The notes under the pieces were generated by a model. The model ran no database searches and was not told the DNA's origin. It was given only the letters and a program-made list of their open reading frames with translations. The position numbers were made by a program, and so were the translations under genes. A stretch of DNA of 64,000 nucleotides, taken from the NCBI RefSeq assembly GCF_025506275.1, contig NZ_QYCP01000089.1, forward strand, positions 79,267 to 143,266, read 5' to 3'. Positions within the stretch are counted from its first letter, which is position 1; each line of letters begins with the position of its first letter. Shown here piece by piece: positions 1 through 7,735 of this stretch. The DNA comes from Brevibacterium permense (lineage in GTDB: Bacteria; Actinomycetota; Actinomycetes; Actinomycetales; Brevibacteriaceae).

Positions 1-320
1 ATCATCGACTGATCACGCGGTGATTTGCACAGCACCTTGACGCCGACGATGTCACGGACCTGGTCTTCGACATCCTCGGTAGAGGTGATCGTCAGATTCG
101 GATCGTCTGCGGTCTTCTCCGTCAGCTTCGCCAGGGTCCGGGCGGCGTCCTTGATCCGATGACCATCGACGTCGAGGCGGGAGATGTCCTTGTCCTTGAG
201 CAGACCCTTCTGCTGTTCGGTCAGCCAGTGTTTGATCCGCACCGCCGCCGTCTGCCAGGCGTTGAGCCGTTCGACATAGGCACGTTCGACGATCGTTTTG
301 AGCTGCGATTCATTTCTCAC
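1..320 (-). CDS. RelA/SpoT-domain protein, N-terminal part (cut by window edge)
   Basis: The reverse strand reads open from a GTG at 320 to the window edge, giving about 106 residues. A GGGGAGA stretch 6-7 bases before the GTG is a fair ribosome site. The C-terminal part of what is visible (HRIKDAARTLAKL, then VEDQVRDIVGVKVLC) resembles the start of the RelA/SpoT nucleotidyltransferase fold, where a KS-type helix is followed by a D-x-(I/V)-G-x-(K/R)-V strand. Such enzymes make (p)ppGpp from ATP and GTP/GDP. The catalytic residues lie beyond the window, so activity cannot be judged. A long hairpin sits upstream at 448-505. Confidence 0.55.
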   Translation of the reverse strand, partial: MRNESQLKTIVERAYVERLNAWQTAAVRIKHWLTEQQKGLLKDKDISRLDVDGHRIKDAARTLAKLTEKTADDPNLTITSTEDVEDQVRDIVGVKVLCKSPRDQSM

Positions 321-675
321 GCGGTCTCCCCTGCCGGCCTTCAGTCCAATGGTCCATGCTCGCTGGTGCGATCTGCTGCACGCGGGCGTGACTTGGTGTG
401 CGCTGGCGTGCTCTGGACGTCTCCGACTCTACGCGGTGGAAGCATCAGGCACCGGCAGCGACTCGTCCAGCCATTGCTACGGGAGGAGAAGTCACTGCCG
501 GTGCCAGATGGCCCCAGGAGTGGAGAAAGTAAGGCTAAGCGGACGGTAAGGCACTAACGGTGCTGGATGCCTAAGCTCTGGGAGGTGCCACGGTCGTGCG
601 TGGTGCTCGAACGGCGCGGGAGGCCTCAGCCATGTGTGACACTCCGACGGCGCGAAGAGCGCCCGGTGGCATACC
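321..675. other. Intergenic region with a long inverted repeat
   Basis: There is no convincing gene in these 355 bases. Short open frames here have no ribosome site or recognisable product. The main structure is the inverted repeat at 448-505. The region should hold the promoter and leader of the RelA/SpoT-type gene and the 3' end of the fprA transcript. Confidence 0.5.
448..505 (-). repeat. Inverted repeat, candidate structured leader
   Basis: Arms 448-463 and 490-505 are complementary at 15 of 16 positions around a 26-base spacer. The single exception is a C/A mismatch in plus-strand RNA but a G-U pair in minus-strand RNA. That favours a role in a minus-strand transcript, such as the leader of the RelA/SpoT-type gene starting at 320. 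No U-tract follows, so it does not look like a simple terminator. Confidence 0.5.
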
Positions 676-2094
676 TCAGATGCCTGCGGACGGCTGCCCG
701 ACGGATTCGGCGGTGACGTGTCCGCGCGCCTCGGCGAGCATGGCTTCGCGGGTGGCGAGCTTGATCCGCTCACGCCCCTCGACCTCGCCGGCCGCCTTCT
801 CAGCGGCCTCAACCCGGTGGTAGCCCTCCCAATCGGCGAAGTCGACGCCCTTGGACTCGAGGAGTTCGAAGATGGCCGATTCATCCGGGTAGACCGGATC
901 GGTGAGCACGCCGGCGGCGCGGTCGTCGAGGATGTGGCCGATGGTCTCGAGCGCATCACCCTTCGTGTGGCCGATGAGACCGACGGGTCCGCGCTTGATC
1001 CATCCCGTGGTGTACACGCCCTGAACGACATCGGCTTCGGCAGCCGTGGTCTGATCATCGGAGTCGACGACGCGACCCTCATGGTTCGGGATCACACGCT
1101 TGCGGTCGTCGAAGGGCAGTTGCGGCAGCTGAGTGCCCGCATATCCGACGGCGCGGTAGACCGCGTCGAGTTCCCAATCGTGGAAGCTGCCGGTGCCGTT
1201 GACACCGCCGGAACCGTCGAGTTCCATTCGTTCGGTGCGCAGCCCCGTCACCTTGTCCTCGCCGAGGATGGCGACCGGTGAGTGCAGGAAGTGCAGGTGG
1301 AGACGCCGCTTCGCTCCGGTGGGTTCACGCATGGTGAAGTCCGTAAGCGTCTTTGCGACCTGCTTGGTCTGGTTGCTCGACTCGATCGCCTGCATCGACC
1401 CTTCGTCGAACTCGAAGTCCTCCGGGTAGACGATGAGGTCGACGTCTTTGACGGCGCCGAGTTCGCGCAGCTCCAGCGGGGTGAACTTCGCCTGAGCCGG
1501 TCCGCGACGGCCGAATATGTGGACGTCGGTGACCTTCGAGGACTTCAGCCCCTCGTACACGTGATCGGGGATCTCCGTGGTATGCATATCGTCGGCCTGC
1601 TTCGCCAGCACGCGGGCGACGTCGAGGGCGACATTGCCGTTGCCGATGACGGCGACGCGTTCGGCGTCCAACGGCCAGGACTGCGGGACGTCGGGATGCG
1701 AGTCGTACCAGTTGACGAAGTCCGCTGCACCGTAGGATCCGGGCAGATCGATGCCGGGCAGATCGAGTGCGGCATCGACGAAGCATCCGGTGGAGAAGAT
1801 CACCGCGTCGTAGCGGTCGGTAAGCTCTTCGAGGTGGAGGTCAACTCCGTACTCGACGTTGGAGAACAGGCGGATGTCGCCTCGGTCGAGGACCTTGATC
1901 AGGGCATTGATGATGCCCTTGATCCGCGGGTGGTCGGGAGCGACTCCGTAGCGGACGAGCCCGAAGGGAGTCGGCAGACGATCGAAGAGATCGATGCTCA
2001 GATCGAAATCACGTTCCGCCTTAGTCATAAGATCGGCCGCGTAGATCCCAGCAGGACCGGCGCCGACGATGGCCACCCGGAAGGGACGAGTCAT
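676..2094 (-). CDS. fprA: FprA-type ferredoxin/flavodoxin-NADP+ reductase
   Basis: This 472-residue cytoplasmic flavoprotein should move electrons between NADPH and ferredoxin or flavodoxin. The N-terminus carries the FAD-binding GAGPAG (residues 11-16) in the adrenodoxin-reductase context. A second Rossmann motif, GNGNVALDVAR, binds NADP, and the C-terminal GWIKRGPVGLIGHTKGDA block is typical of FprA enzymes (about 450-470 residues). The reading frame stays open upstream to 2331, but ATG 2094 directly starts the conserved MTRPFRVAIVGAG segment and is preceded by GAGAGGTG. It diverges from the rarD-like gene. Confidence 0.9.
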   Translation of the reverse strand: MTRPFRVAIVGAGPAGIYAADLMTKAERDFDLSIDLFDRLPTPFGLVRYGVAPDHPRIKGIINALIKVLDRGDIRLFSNVEYGVDLHLEELTDRYDAVIFSTGCFVDAALDLPGIDLPGSYGAADFVNWYDSHPDVPQSWPLDAERVAVIGNGNVALDVARVLAKQADDMHTTEIPDHVYEGLKSSKVTDVHIFGRRGPAQAKFTPLELRELGAVKDVDLIVYPEDFEFDEGSMQAIESSNQTKQVAKTLTDFTMREPTGAKRRLHLHFLHSPVAILGEDKVTGLRTERMELDGSGGVNGTGSFHDWELDAVYRAVGYAGTQLPQLPFDDRKRVIPNHEGRVVDSDDQTTAAEADVVQGVYTTGWIKRGPVGLIGHTKGDALETIGHILDDRAAGVLTDPVYPDESAIFELLESKGVDFADWEGYHRVEAAEKAAGEVEGRERIKLATREAMLAEARGHVTAESVGQPSAGI

Positions 2095-2122
2095 TCTCAC
2101 ACCTCTCTGTTCAGTCCCACCG

Positions 2123-2153
2123 AGTCTATCGTCAATGTAGGTCATCCTTACAA
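2123..2153 (-). promoter_or_regulatory. Candidate fprA promoter
   Basis: On the minus strand TTGTAA (2148-2153) and TAGACT (2123-2128) are separated by 19 bases. The -10 box lies 28 bases before the fprA ATG, leaving room for a normal leader with a ribosome site. Confidence 0.35.
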
Positions 2154-2262
2154 TGACGTGACCAAACTCGCATTGCCGCAGCATGACAAGCAGACGGCAG
2201 GCCTCCCCCACACGACGCCATCTCACCGTCGGTCCCACCGCACCCTCGACAGCCCGCTTCAT

Positions 2263-2268
2263 TAGACT
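2263..2268 (+). promoter_or_regulatory. -10 box of rarD-like gene, probably leaderless
   Basis: TAGACT ends seven bases before the GTG at 2276, so transcription should begin at or next to the start codon. No ribosome site fits in the gap. Confidence 0.45.
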
Positions 2269-2275
2269 TAAGCCT

Positions 2276-3187
2276 GTGAGCCAGAACCCTGCCCCCGATG
2301 AGAGCGCAATCCGCCGTGCCGGCCTGATCAACGGATTCTCCGCCTACCTTCTCTGGGGTGTGATGCCGCTGCTCTTCGCGGCCGCGGCACCCACCGGCGC
2401 CCTCGAACTCGTCTCCCACCGAGTCATCTGGTCGCTGGTCTTCTGCGCCATTCTCCTCGTCTTCACCGGCGGGTTCCTGCGCACCTGGCAGATTCTGCGC
2501 TCACCGCGCCTCTTCGGACTGCTGCTTCTGGCCTCGGTGCTCATCGCCATCAACTGGACGACGTTCATCTACGGGGTCGAAACCAATCAGCTCGTCGAAA
2601 TCTCACTCGGCTACTACCTCAACCCGCTCATCTCCATCGGTCTGGGCGTGGTCTTCCTCGGTGAGAAGCTGCGTCCGCTGCAGTGGACGGCCGTGGGCTT
2701 CGGTCTGCTCGCGGTCATCATCGTCGGCATCGGCCTCGGCCGCGTCCCCTACCTCGCTTTCACCGTCGCCCTTTCGTTCGGCCTCTACGGGTTGGTGAAG
2801 AACAAGGTCGGCAGCCGAGTCGGCGCCCTCGAGGGCATGGCCGTCGAAAGCCTCGTCCTCGCTGTCCCCTCGGCGATCTACCTCATCGCCCTCGGCTCAC
2901 TGGGATTGCAGACGTTCACCGGCGTCGGCGGCTGGCACGTCTTCGTCATCATCATCACCGGTCCCGCGACTGCGATCCCGCTCATCCTCTTCAGCGCCGC
3001 CGCCCGCCGCATCCCGCTGTCCTGGGTGGGTATGCTCCAATACCTCACTCCGACCATCCAATTCACCCTCGGCGTCACGGTGCTCGGCGAGATGATGTCG
3101 ACGACCCGCTGGATCGGGTTCTTCGTCATATGGATCGCCGTGATCCTGCTGTGCACGGACATGATCCGCCACAGCCGGCACCGCTGA
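2276..3187 (+). CDS. rarD: RarD-type EamA-family permease
   Basis: The product is a 303-residue integral membrane protein of the drug/metabolite transporter superfamily. It has about ten hydrophobic helices and the RarD signature near the N-terminus (GLINGFSAYLLWGVMPLLF), followed by SHRVIWSL and INWTTFIYGV. Length matches E. coli RarD (296). The substrate is unknown. An in-frame ATG exists at 2183, but the GTG at 2276 starts just before the conserved region and sits seven bases after a TAGACT -10 box. It is a single-gene unit followed by a perfect palindrome. Confidence 0.85.
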   Translation: MSQNPAPDESAIRRAGLINGFSAYLLWGVMPLLFAAAAPTGALELVSHRVIWSLVFCAILLVFTGGFLRTWQILRSPRLFGLLLLASVLIAINWTTFIYGVETNQLVEISLGYYLNPLISIGLGVVFLGEKLRPLQWTAVGFGLLAVIIVGIGLGRVPYLAFTVALSFGLYGLVKNKVGSRVGALEGMAVESLVLAVPSAIYLIALGSLGLQTFTGVGGWHVFVIIITGPATAIPLILFSAAARRIPLSWVGMLQYLTPTIQFTLGVTVLGEMMSTTRWIGFFVIWIAVILLCTDMIRHSRHR

Positions 3188-3213
3188 CCAGGAACGAAAC
3201 CCCCGACACCTCT

Positions 3214-3281
3214 CTATTGCTACCTGACGGCGGCTCAGCAACCTCGCGCGAGGTTGCTGAGCCGCCGTCAGGTAGCAATAG
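3214..3281. repeat. Perfect 68-bp intergenic palindrome (copy 1)
   Basis: The two 34-base arms are exactly complementary with no loop, centred on GCGC at 3246-3249. The core (CTACCTGACGGCGG outwards, CCTCGCGCGAGG at the centre) recurs at 43450-43505 with one compensated base pair. No U-tract follows on either strand. It resembles a REP-like dispersed palindrome that may also stop transcription after rarD. Confidence 0.85.
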
Positions 3282-3322
3282 GGGCGGGTCCCAGGATTAC
3301 CCGCTCGGATCGCCTCCGGCCC

Positions 3323-3328
3323 TTGACA
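3323..3328 (+). promoter_or_regulatory. Candidate -35 box for the ytrA-ABC operon
   Basis: A perfect TTGACA lies upstream of the operator at 3351-3366. A clear -10 hexamer at normal spacing is not evident. Confidence 0.3.
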
Positions 3329-3350
3329 CCACGTCTGGCACCATGGTTCC

Positions 3351-3366
3351 TTAGTTAAGTAACTAA
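3351..3366 (+). promoter_or_regulatory. Operator-like palindrome of the GntR/YtrA-type regulator
   Basis: TTAGTTA-AG-TAACTAA is a perfect palindrome with 7-base arms, ending nine bases before the regulator's ATG. YtrA-type GntR repressors commonly bind such AT-rich palindromes in their own promoters, so autoregulation is the likely role. Confidence 0.55.
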
Positions 3367-3375
3367 CCAACTCGC

Positions 3376-3789
3376 ATGGAGCCGAATGTGATCGACGACG
3401 CCAAACCCCTGTTCACTCAGATCGCCGAGAAGGTCGAGGACTCGATCCTCAACGGCACCCTGCCCGAGCTCTCCCGAGCGCCATCGACGAACGAACTCGC
3501 GACCTTCTACTCCATCAATCCGGCCACCGCCGCCAAAGGCATCAACCGACTCGTCGACAAAGGCGTGCTCGAGAAGCGCCGCGGCATCGGAATGTTCGTC
3601 ACCGAGGGGGCCCGCGCTCTGCTCATCAACGAACACCGGACCACCTTCTCCGAGAACTTCATCAGCCCCCTGCTGAATGAGGCCAATCGCCTCGGGCTGG
3701 GGTCGAAGGACGTGATCGCGCTCATCGAAGAGCGCTCCCGAGAACTCCACCTGACCACCGCACTCGATCCGACCGCAGCGAAGGGATGA
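3376..3789 (+). CDS. GntR-family regulator, YtrA subfamily
   Basis: This 137-residue protein has an N-terminal winged helix (about residues 10-78, PLFTQIAEKVEDSIL ... NPATAAKGINRLVDKGVLEKRRGIGMFV) and a short C-terminal tail, the size and shape of the YtrA subfamily. These usually repress their own operon, which encodes an ABC transporter, and respond to cell-wall-active compounds or an unknown ligand. The palindrome just upstream is the likely operator. The ATPase gene follows three bases after the stop. Confidence 0.85.
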   Translation: MEPNVIDDAKPLFTQIAEKVEDSILNGTLPELSRAPSTNELATFYSINPATAAKGINRLVDKGVLEKRRGIGMFVTEGARALLINEHRTTFSENFISPLLNEANRLGLGSKDVIALIEERSRELHLTTALDPTAAKG

Positions 3790-3792
3790 CCC

Positions 3793-4704
3793 ATGAACTC
3801 CGTCGTCGAGGTCCGCCACCTCACCAAGACGTACAAGACCGCTAACGCACTCGAAGACGTCAGCCTCAGCATCGAAAAAGACTCGATCTACGGACTGCTC
3901 GGACGGAACGGCGCCGGCAAGACGACGCTGATGTCGATCCTCACCGCCCAGAACTTCGCGACCAGCGGCGACGTCGAAGTCTTCGGAGAGGACCCGTACG
4001 AGAACGCCCGGGTGCTCAGCCGCATGTGCTTCGTCCGCGAAAGCCAGAAGTACCCGGATGACTCCAATGCCGGACATGCCCTGGCCAATGCCCGCCTGTT
4101 CTTCCCCCACTGGGATCAGGACCTCGCCGAAGAACTCGTCGATGAGTTCCGACTGCCGCTGAAGACGATGACGAGGAAGCTCTCACGGGGCCAGCAGTCG
4201 GCCGTGGGCGTCATCATCGGGCTGGCCTCCCGCGCCGAAATCACCTTCTTCGACGAGCCCTACCTCGGCTTCGACGCGGTGGCCCGGCAGACCTTCTACG
4301 ACCACCTCATCGCCGACTACGCCGAGCACCCGCGCACCATCGTGCTCTCGAGCCACCTCATCGACGAGGTGGCCGATCTCATCGAGAATGTCATCGTCAT
4401 CGACCGTGGCCGCATCATAATGGATGAGACCACCGAGGAGGTCCGCAGTCGCGCGGTCAACGTCGTCGGTGATGCCGACGCGATCAATCGGCTCGTCGCC
4501 GGTCGCGAGGTCATCCACCGCGAGTCCCTCGGGCGAGTCGCCTCGGTGACGATGCTCGGCCAGCTCAGCAATGCCGATCGCGAACTCATCGCCGACGCCA
4601 ATCTCGACCTCATTCCCGTCTCCCTGCAGCAGCTCATCGTGCGCAGCACGCAGGCAGACGACCAGCCCGCCGACGACATCGAAGTCAGGAGCCTGCAGTC
4701 ATGA
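3793..4704 (+). CDS. ABC transporter ATP-binding protein
   Basis: The 303-residue product is an ABC ATPase with Walker A GRNGAGKTT (37-45), signature LSRGQ (130-134) and Walker B ITFFDEP (150-156). About 80 C-terminal residues follow, as in drug or antibiotic exporters of the YtrB/CcmA group. It should power the permease encoded next; the genes overlap by ATGA (4701-4704), implying coupled translation. The substrate is unknown. The upstream YtrA-type regulator suggests an induced export or envelope-stress role. Confidence 0.88.
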   Translation: MNSVVEVRHLTKTYKTANALEDVSLSIEKDSIYGLLGRNGAGKTTLMSILTAQNFATSGDVEVFGEDPYENARVLSRMCFVRESQKYPDDSNAGHALANARLFFPHWDQDLAEELVDEFRLPLKTMTRKLSRGQQSAVGVIIGLASRAEITFFDEPYLGFDAVARQTFYDHLIADYAEHPRTIVLSSHLIDEVADLIENVIVIDRGRIIMDETTEEVRSRAVNVVGDADAINRLVAGREVIHRESLGRVASVTMLGQLSNADRELIADANLDLIPVSLQQLIVRSTQADDQPADDIEVRSLQS

Positions 4705-5444
4705 CCGCCGCAATCGACCACTCGCCCCATTCACCGACTTCCCGTCCGAAGAACCGCACCCTGGGGGTCGTCCGCCTCCAGTTCACGAACACTCAGACCT
4801 TCGTATGGGTCCCCGTCCTGGTGCTCGGCGGAGTCTGGCTGATCACCCTCACCATCTACTGGATCATCTCGGCTTCGGGCGTCGACGGGCCGATGTACAG
4901 TGGAGGATCACAGGCCCCGCTGTGGTATTTCGCCGTCGTCGGGGCCCAGGCGATGAACCTCACGTTCTACTTCTCGCAGGCCATGAGCCTGACCCGGCGT
5001 GAGTTCTACCTCGGCTCGCTGCTCGCGGCCGCGATGAGCGCCGTGGGGGTCTCCGCCGTCTTCGTCGCGCTCGGAGTCATCGAACAGGCGACGGGCGGCT
5101 ATGGAATGGGCGGCTACTTCGCCTACCTGCCGTGGGTCTGGGAAGGCGGACCGCTCGCCGCCGGGATCATCTACTTCGTCCTCACGATGCTGTGGTTCAT
5201 CCTCGGGTTCTGGTTCGCCATCGTCAACAAGCGCTTCGGGGCACTCATCCTCACACTCTCGCTCATCGTCATCGCCCTGGTGCTGTTGGCAGGCGCCGCT
5301 CGGCTGAGCTTCGAGCAGGCGTGGGGCGAGCTGTGGATGTGGTTGGCGGACACGCAGGCGATCGGTCTGGCCCTGTGGGCGTTGGGGCTGACAGTGATCT
5401 TCGCCATGGGCTCGTACCTCACCCTGCGCCGCCTGACGACATAG
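4701..5444 (+). CDS. ABC transporter permease subunit
   Basis: The 247-residue protein has about six hydrophobic segments (for example residues 28-55, 80-95, 110-130, 150-175, 180-205, 220-240) and no enzymatic motif. Its start overlaps the ATPase gene by four bases. It should form the membrane channel of the YtrA-controlled exporter. Sequence similarity between such permeases is low, so the assignment rests mainly on context and topology. Confidence 0.75.
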   Translation: MTAAIDHSPHSPTSRPKNRTLGVVRLQFTNTQTFVWVPVLVLGGVWLITLTIYWIISASGVDGPMYSGGSQAPLWYFAVVGAQAMNLTFYFSQAMSLTRREFYLGSLLAAAMSAVGVSAVFVALGVIEQATGGYGMGGYFAYLPWVWEGGPLAAGIIYFVLTMLWFILGFWFAIVNKRFGALILTLSLIVIALVLLAGAARLSFEQAWGELWMWLADTQAIGLALWALGLTVIFAMGSYLTLRRLTT

Positions 5445-5485
5445 TCCGCAATCGCCCTCACCGAGGCGGCGACGCGGTCAGCAGC

Positions 5486-6553
5486 TCAGCTGAGCAGGGC
5501 CAGCGCTCCCCCGGCCAGTACCGCGGCAACCGCCACGGCCGCACCCATCGCTGCTGTCGTCTTCCACCCCATGGCCCGTCCGACCATGACCATCGACGGG
5601 ATGCTCAGCGCCGGCAGGGCGATGAGCAGAGCACCCGTGACACCGGCCCCGACCCCAAGGGGAACGAGGGTGAGGATGATCGGGATCTCTCCGCCGGTGG
5701 GGATGACCAAGAGGGTCGCCACAACCGCCACGATGAGGACGGCACCGGCACCCAATCGGGCTTCGAGCCCGAAGACACCGGTCAGCCACGGTGCGATGAG
5801 TCCGATGACGAAGACGAGCGCGAGATGTTCGGGCACGAGGATGAGGGTGAACCTGGCCAAGGACCGCAGATAGCGCATGGGCAGAGACAGCAGATTCGCC
5901 GAGGCGGGTGCGGGCTCCGGTGCCGCCTCGGCGGGTCCGCTCACCCACCGTCCGATGAGCGCGGCGGCACCGACCGCGACGAGGAGCGCGAAGACGATGC
6001 GCACCGCCATGTACTGCCACGGCAGGACGAGGGCCAAGAAGATGATGACCGCGGGGTTGAGCAGCGGATTGCCCACCCAATAGGCAAGAGCGGCCGAACG
6101 GCGCACACCGGAGTCCCGCAGGCCTGCAGCCACCGGTGCCGCACAGCAGGTGCACATCATCGATGGCATCGACAAGGCGGCACCGACGAGGGACTGACCG
6201 GTGTGGCTGCGGCGGTTGAGCAGCCTCAGCAGCCAGCCACGCGGCACCAGTGCGTCGATAGCCGCCGCGACGAGCAGTGCCACCAGCAGCGCTTTCCACA
6301 CGGCGGTGAAGTACACGAGCGTGAAGACCCACGCGCCCGACAGCGACACCGTGTCCCCGGCGGCATCGAACAGCGGGGCACCGTCCCACAGGGACGTCCG
6401 GCTCATCGTCCACGCCTTGTCCCAATACGGCAGCCATTTCGACCAGCTCAGGCCGACGACGAGCAGCACAGCGAGTACGCCGACCCCGATCCAGTCGGCG
6501 GCGCCGAGCCTCTGCGGAGTCCGAATCGGTGCCGAAGCCGAGGTATGCGTCAT
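5486..6553 (-). CDS. ArsP/DUF318-type permease
   Basis: The 355-residue membrane protein belongs to the COG0701 permease family. It has the cysteine cluster MCTCC (C134, C136, C137) before a helix, and the family motif GNPLLNPAV (161-169). ArsP members export trivalent organoarsenicals and use such cysteines, but many COG0701 proteins have unknown substrates. The ATG at 6553 is preceded by AAAGGA. It stands alone, 69 bases downstream of the prenyl synthase gene, with no arsenic genes nearby, so the substrate is not established. Confidence 0.75.
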   Translation of the reverse strand: MTHTSASAPIRTPQRLGAADWIGVGVLAVLLVVGLSWSKWLPYWDKAWTMSRTSLWDGAPLFDAAGDTVSLSGAWVFTLVYFTAVWKALLVALLVAAAIDALVPRGWLLRLLNRRSHTGQSLVGAALSMPSMMCTCCAAPVAAGLRDSGVRRSAALAYWVGNPLLNPAVIIFLALVLPWQYMAVRIVFALLVAVGAAALIGRWVSGPAEAAPEPAPASANLLSLPMRYLRSLARFTLILVPEHLALVFVIGLIAPWLTGVFGLEARLGAGAVLIVAVVATLLVIPTGGEIPIILTLVPLGVGAGVTGALLIALPALSIPSMVMVGRAMGWKTTAAMGAAVAVAAVLAGGALALLS

Positions 6554-6622
6554 CGCGGTATGTCCTTTGTGCCTGTGCCGACACGGCTGAGAGACAGAAG
6601 AGAAACGGTGAGGGGTGGGAGC

Positions 6623-7735
6623 TCAGGAGGTGCGGGCGACGACGGAGTCGGCGAAGGCGAACAGCGATTCCTTGATCTGGCCCTCCGGCAGCGGCGCGAG
6701 AGCCGCCTTGGCCTCATCGGCCCAGCGCGCAGCCTCTGCTCGGGCCTTCTCCGTCACCGGATGCGCTGCCAGCGCCGCACGGGCGGTCTCCAAAGCGTCA
6801 TCGGAGGTCAGATCCGCGTCGAGGAGGTCGACCACTTCGGCGGCGGCGGCATCCCCGTCGGCGGCAGCAGCCCGAACGTAGAGCACGGGCAGGGTGGGAA
6901 CGCGTTCGCGCAGATCCGTGCCCGGGGTCTTTCCCGACTCAGAGGATGTGGTGGTGAGGTCGATGATGTCATCGGCGAGCTGGAAGGCCACACCGACGCG
7001 TTCGCCGAAGACCCGGACGGGTTCGGCCAGAGCAGAATCGGCTCCGGAGAACATGACGCCGAAGCGCGCCGAGGTCGCGATGAGCGATCCGGTCTTATCG
7101 GCGAGCACCTGGATGTAATGCTCGATCTCGTCGGCGCCTTCGGGCGGGCCGGCGAATTCGTTGAGCTGACCGAGGACGAGACGCTCGAACGTCTCGGCCT
7201 GGATGCGCACGGCTTCGGGACCGAGCTTCGCGGTGACGCCGGAGGCCTTGGAGAACAGCAGATCGCCGGTGAGGATCGCCACCGAATTGCCCCACACCTC
7301 GTGGGCGGCCTTCGCACCGCGGCGCACGGGAGCATCATCCATGACGTCGTCGTGGTACAGCGATGCGAGGTGGATGAGTTCGACAGCGACGGCCGCATCG
7401 ATGATGTCGTCGTTCTCCGCATCGCCGAGGCGGGCGGTGAGCAGCACGAGGTTCGGGCGGGCGCGTTTTCCGCCGGCGGCCAGCAGATGCTTCGATGTCT
7501 CGTCCGGCAGTCTCCGCGTCTGTTCGGTGACCTCGTAGAGACGGGCCTCCACGGTTTCCAACTGAGTCGAGAGCTCTGCCGCGAGCTGGGCGTCGTCACC
7601 GGTGAAGGTGGCCGGAGAGGCTGGGTGGCTCATGTCCTCGTCATTCGTCGTAGTCGGTGTCGGCATGGTGTTGTCGCAGCCCTTGCGCTCAGAGTTCTTC
7701 ACTGTGGTCTCACCGTGGTCCTTGCGCTCAGACAT
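6623..7735 (-). CDS. Polyprenyl diphosphate synthase (menaquinone side chain)
   Basis: The 370-residue enzyme condenses isopentenyl diphosphate with an allylic diphosphate. It shows both aspartate-rich motifs, DDVMD (129-133) and DDIID (255-259), plus GGKRARP. It lies directly after menJ and menG, as grcC does in mycobacteria, so it most likely makes the isoprenoid tail of menaquinone; chain length cannot be read reliably. The start ATG at 7735 overlaps the menJ stop by eight bases. The first ~45 residues are non-conserved, and ATG 7666 (residue 24) is an alternative start. Confidence 0.88.
   Translation of the reverse strand: MSERKDHGETTVKNSERKGCDNTMPTPTTTNDEDMSHPASPATFTGDDAQLAAELSTQLETVEARLYEVTEQTRRLPDETSKHLLAAGGKRARPNLVLLTARLGDAENDDIIDAAVAVELIHLASLYHDDVMDDAPVRRGAKAAHEVWGNSVAILTGDLLFSKASGVTAKLGPEAVRIQAETFERLVLGQLNEFAGPPEGADEIEHYIQVLADKTGSLIATSARFGVMFSGADSALAEPVRVFGERVGVAFQLADDIIDLTTTSSESGKTPGTDLRERVPTLPVLYVRAAAADGDAAAAEVVDLLDADLTSDDALETARAALAAHPVTEKARAEAARWADEAKAALAPLPEGQIKESLFAFADSVVARTS

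Noticed and set aside
3214..3281. Ordinary Rho-independent terminator
   Set aside because: The palindrome has no loop and no T-run on either side; the second copy at 43450 also lacks one.
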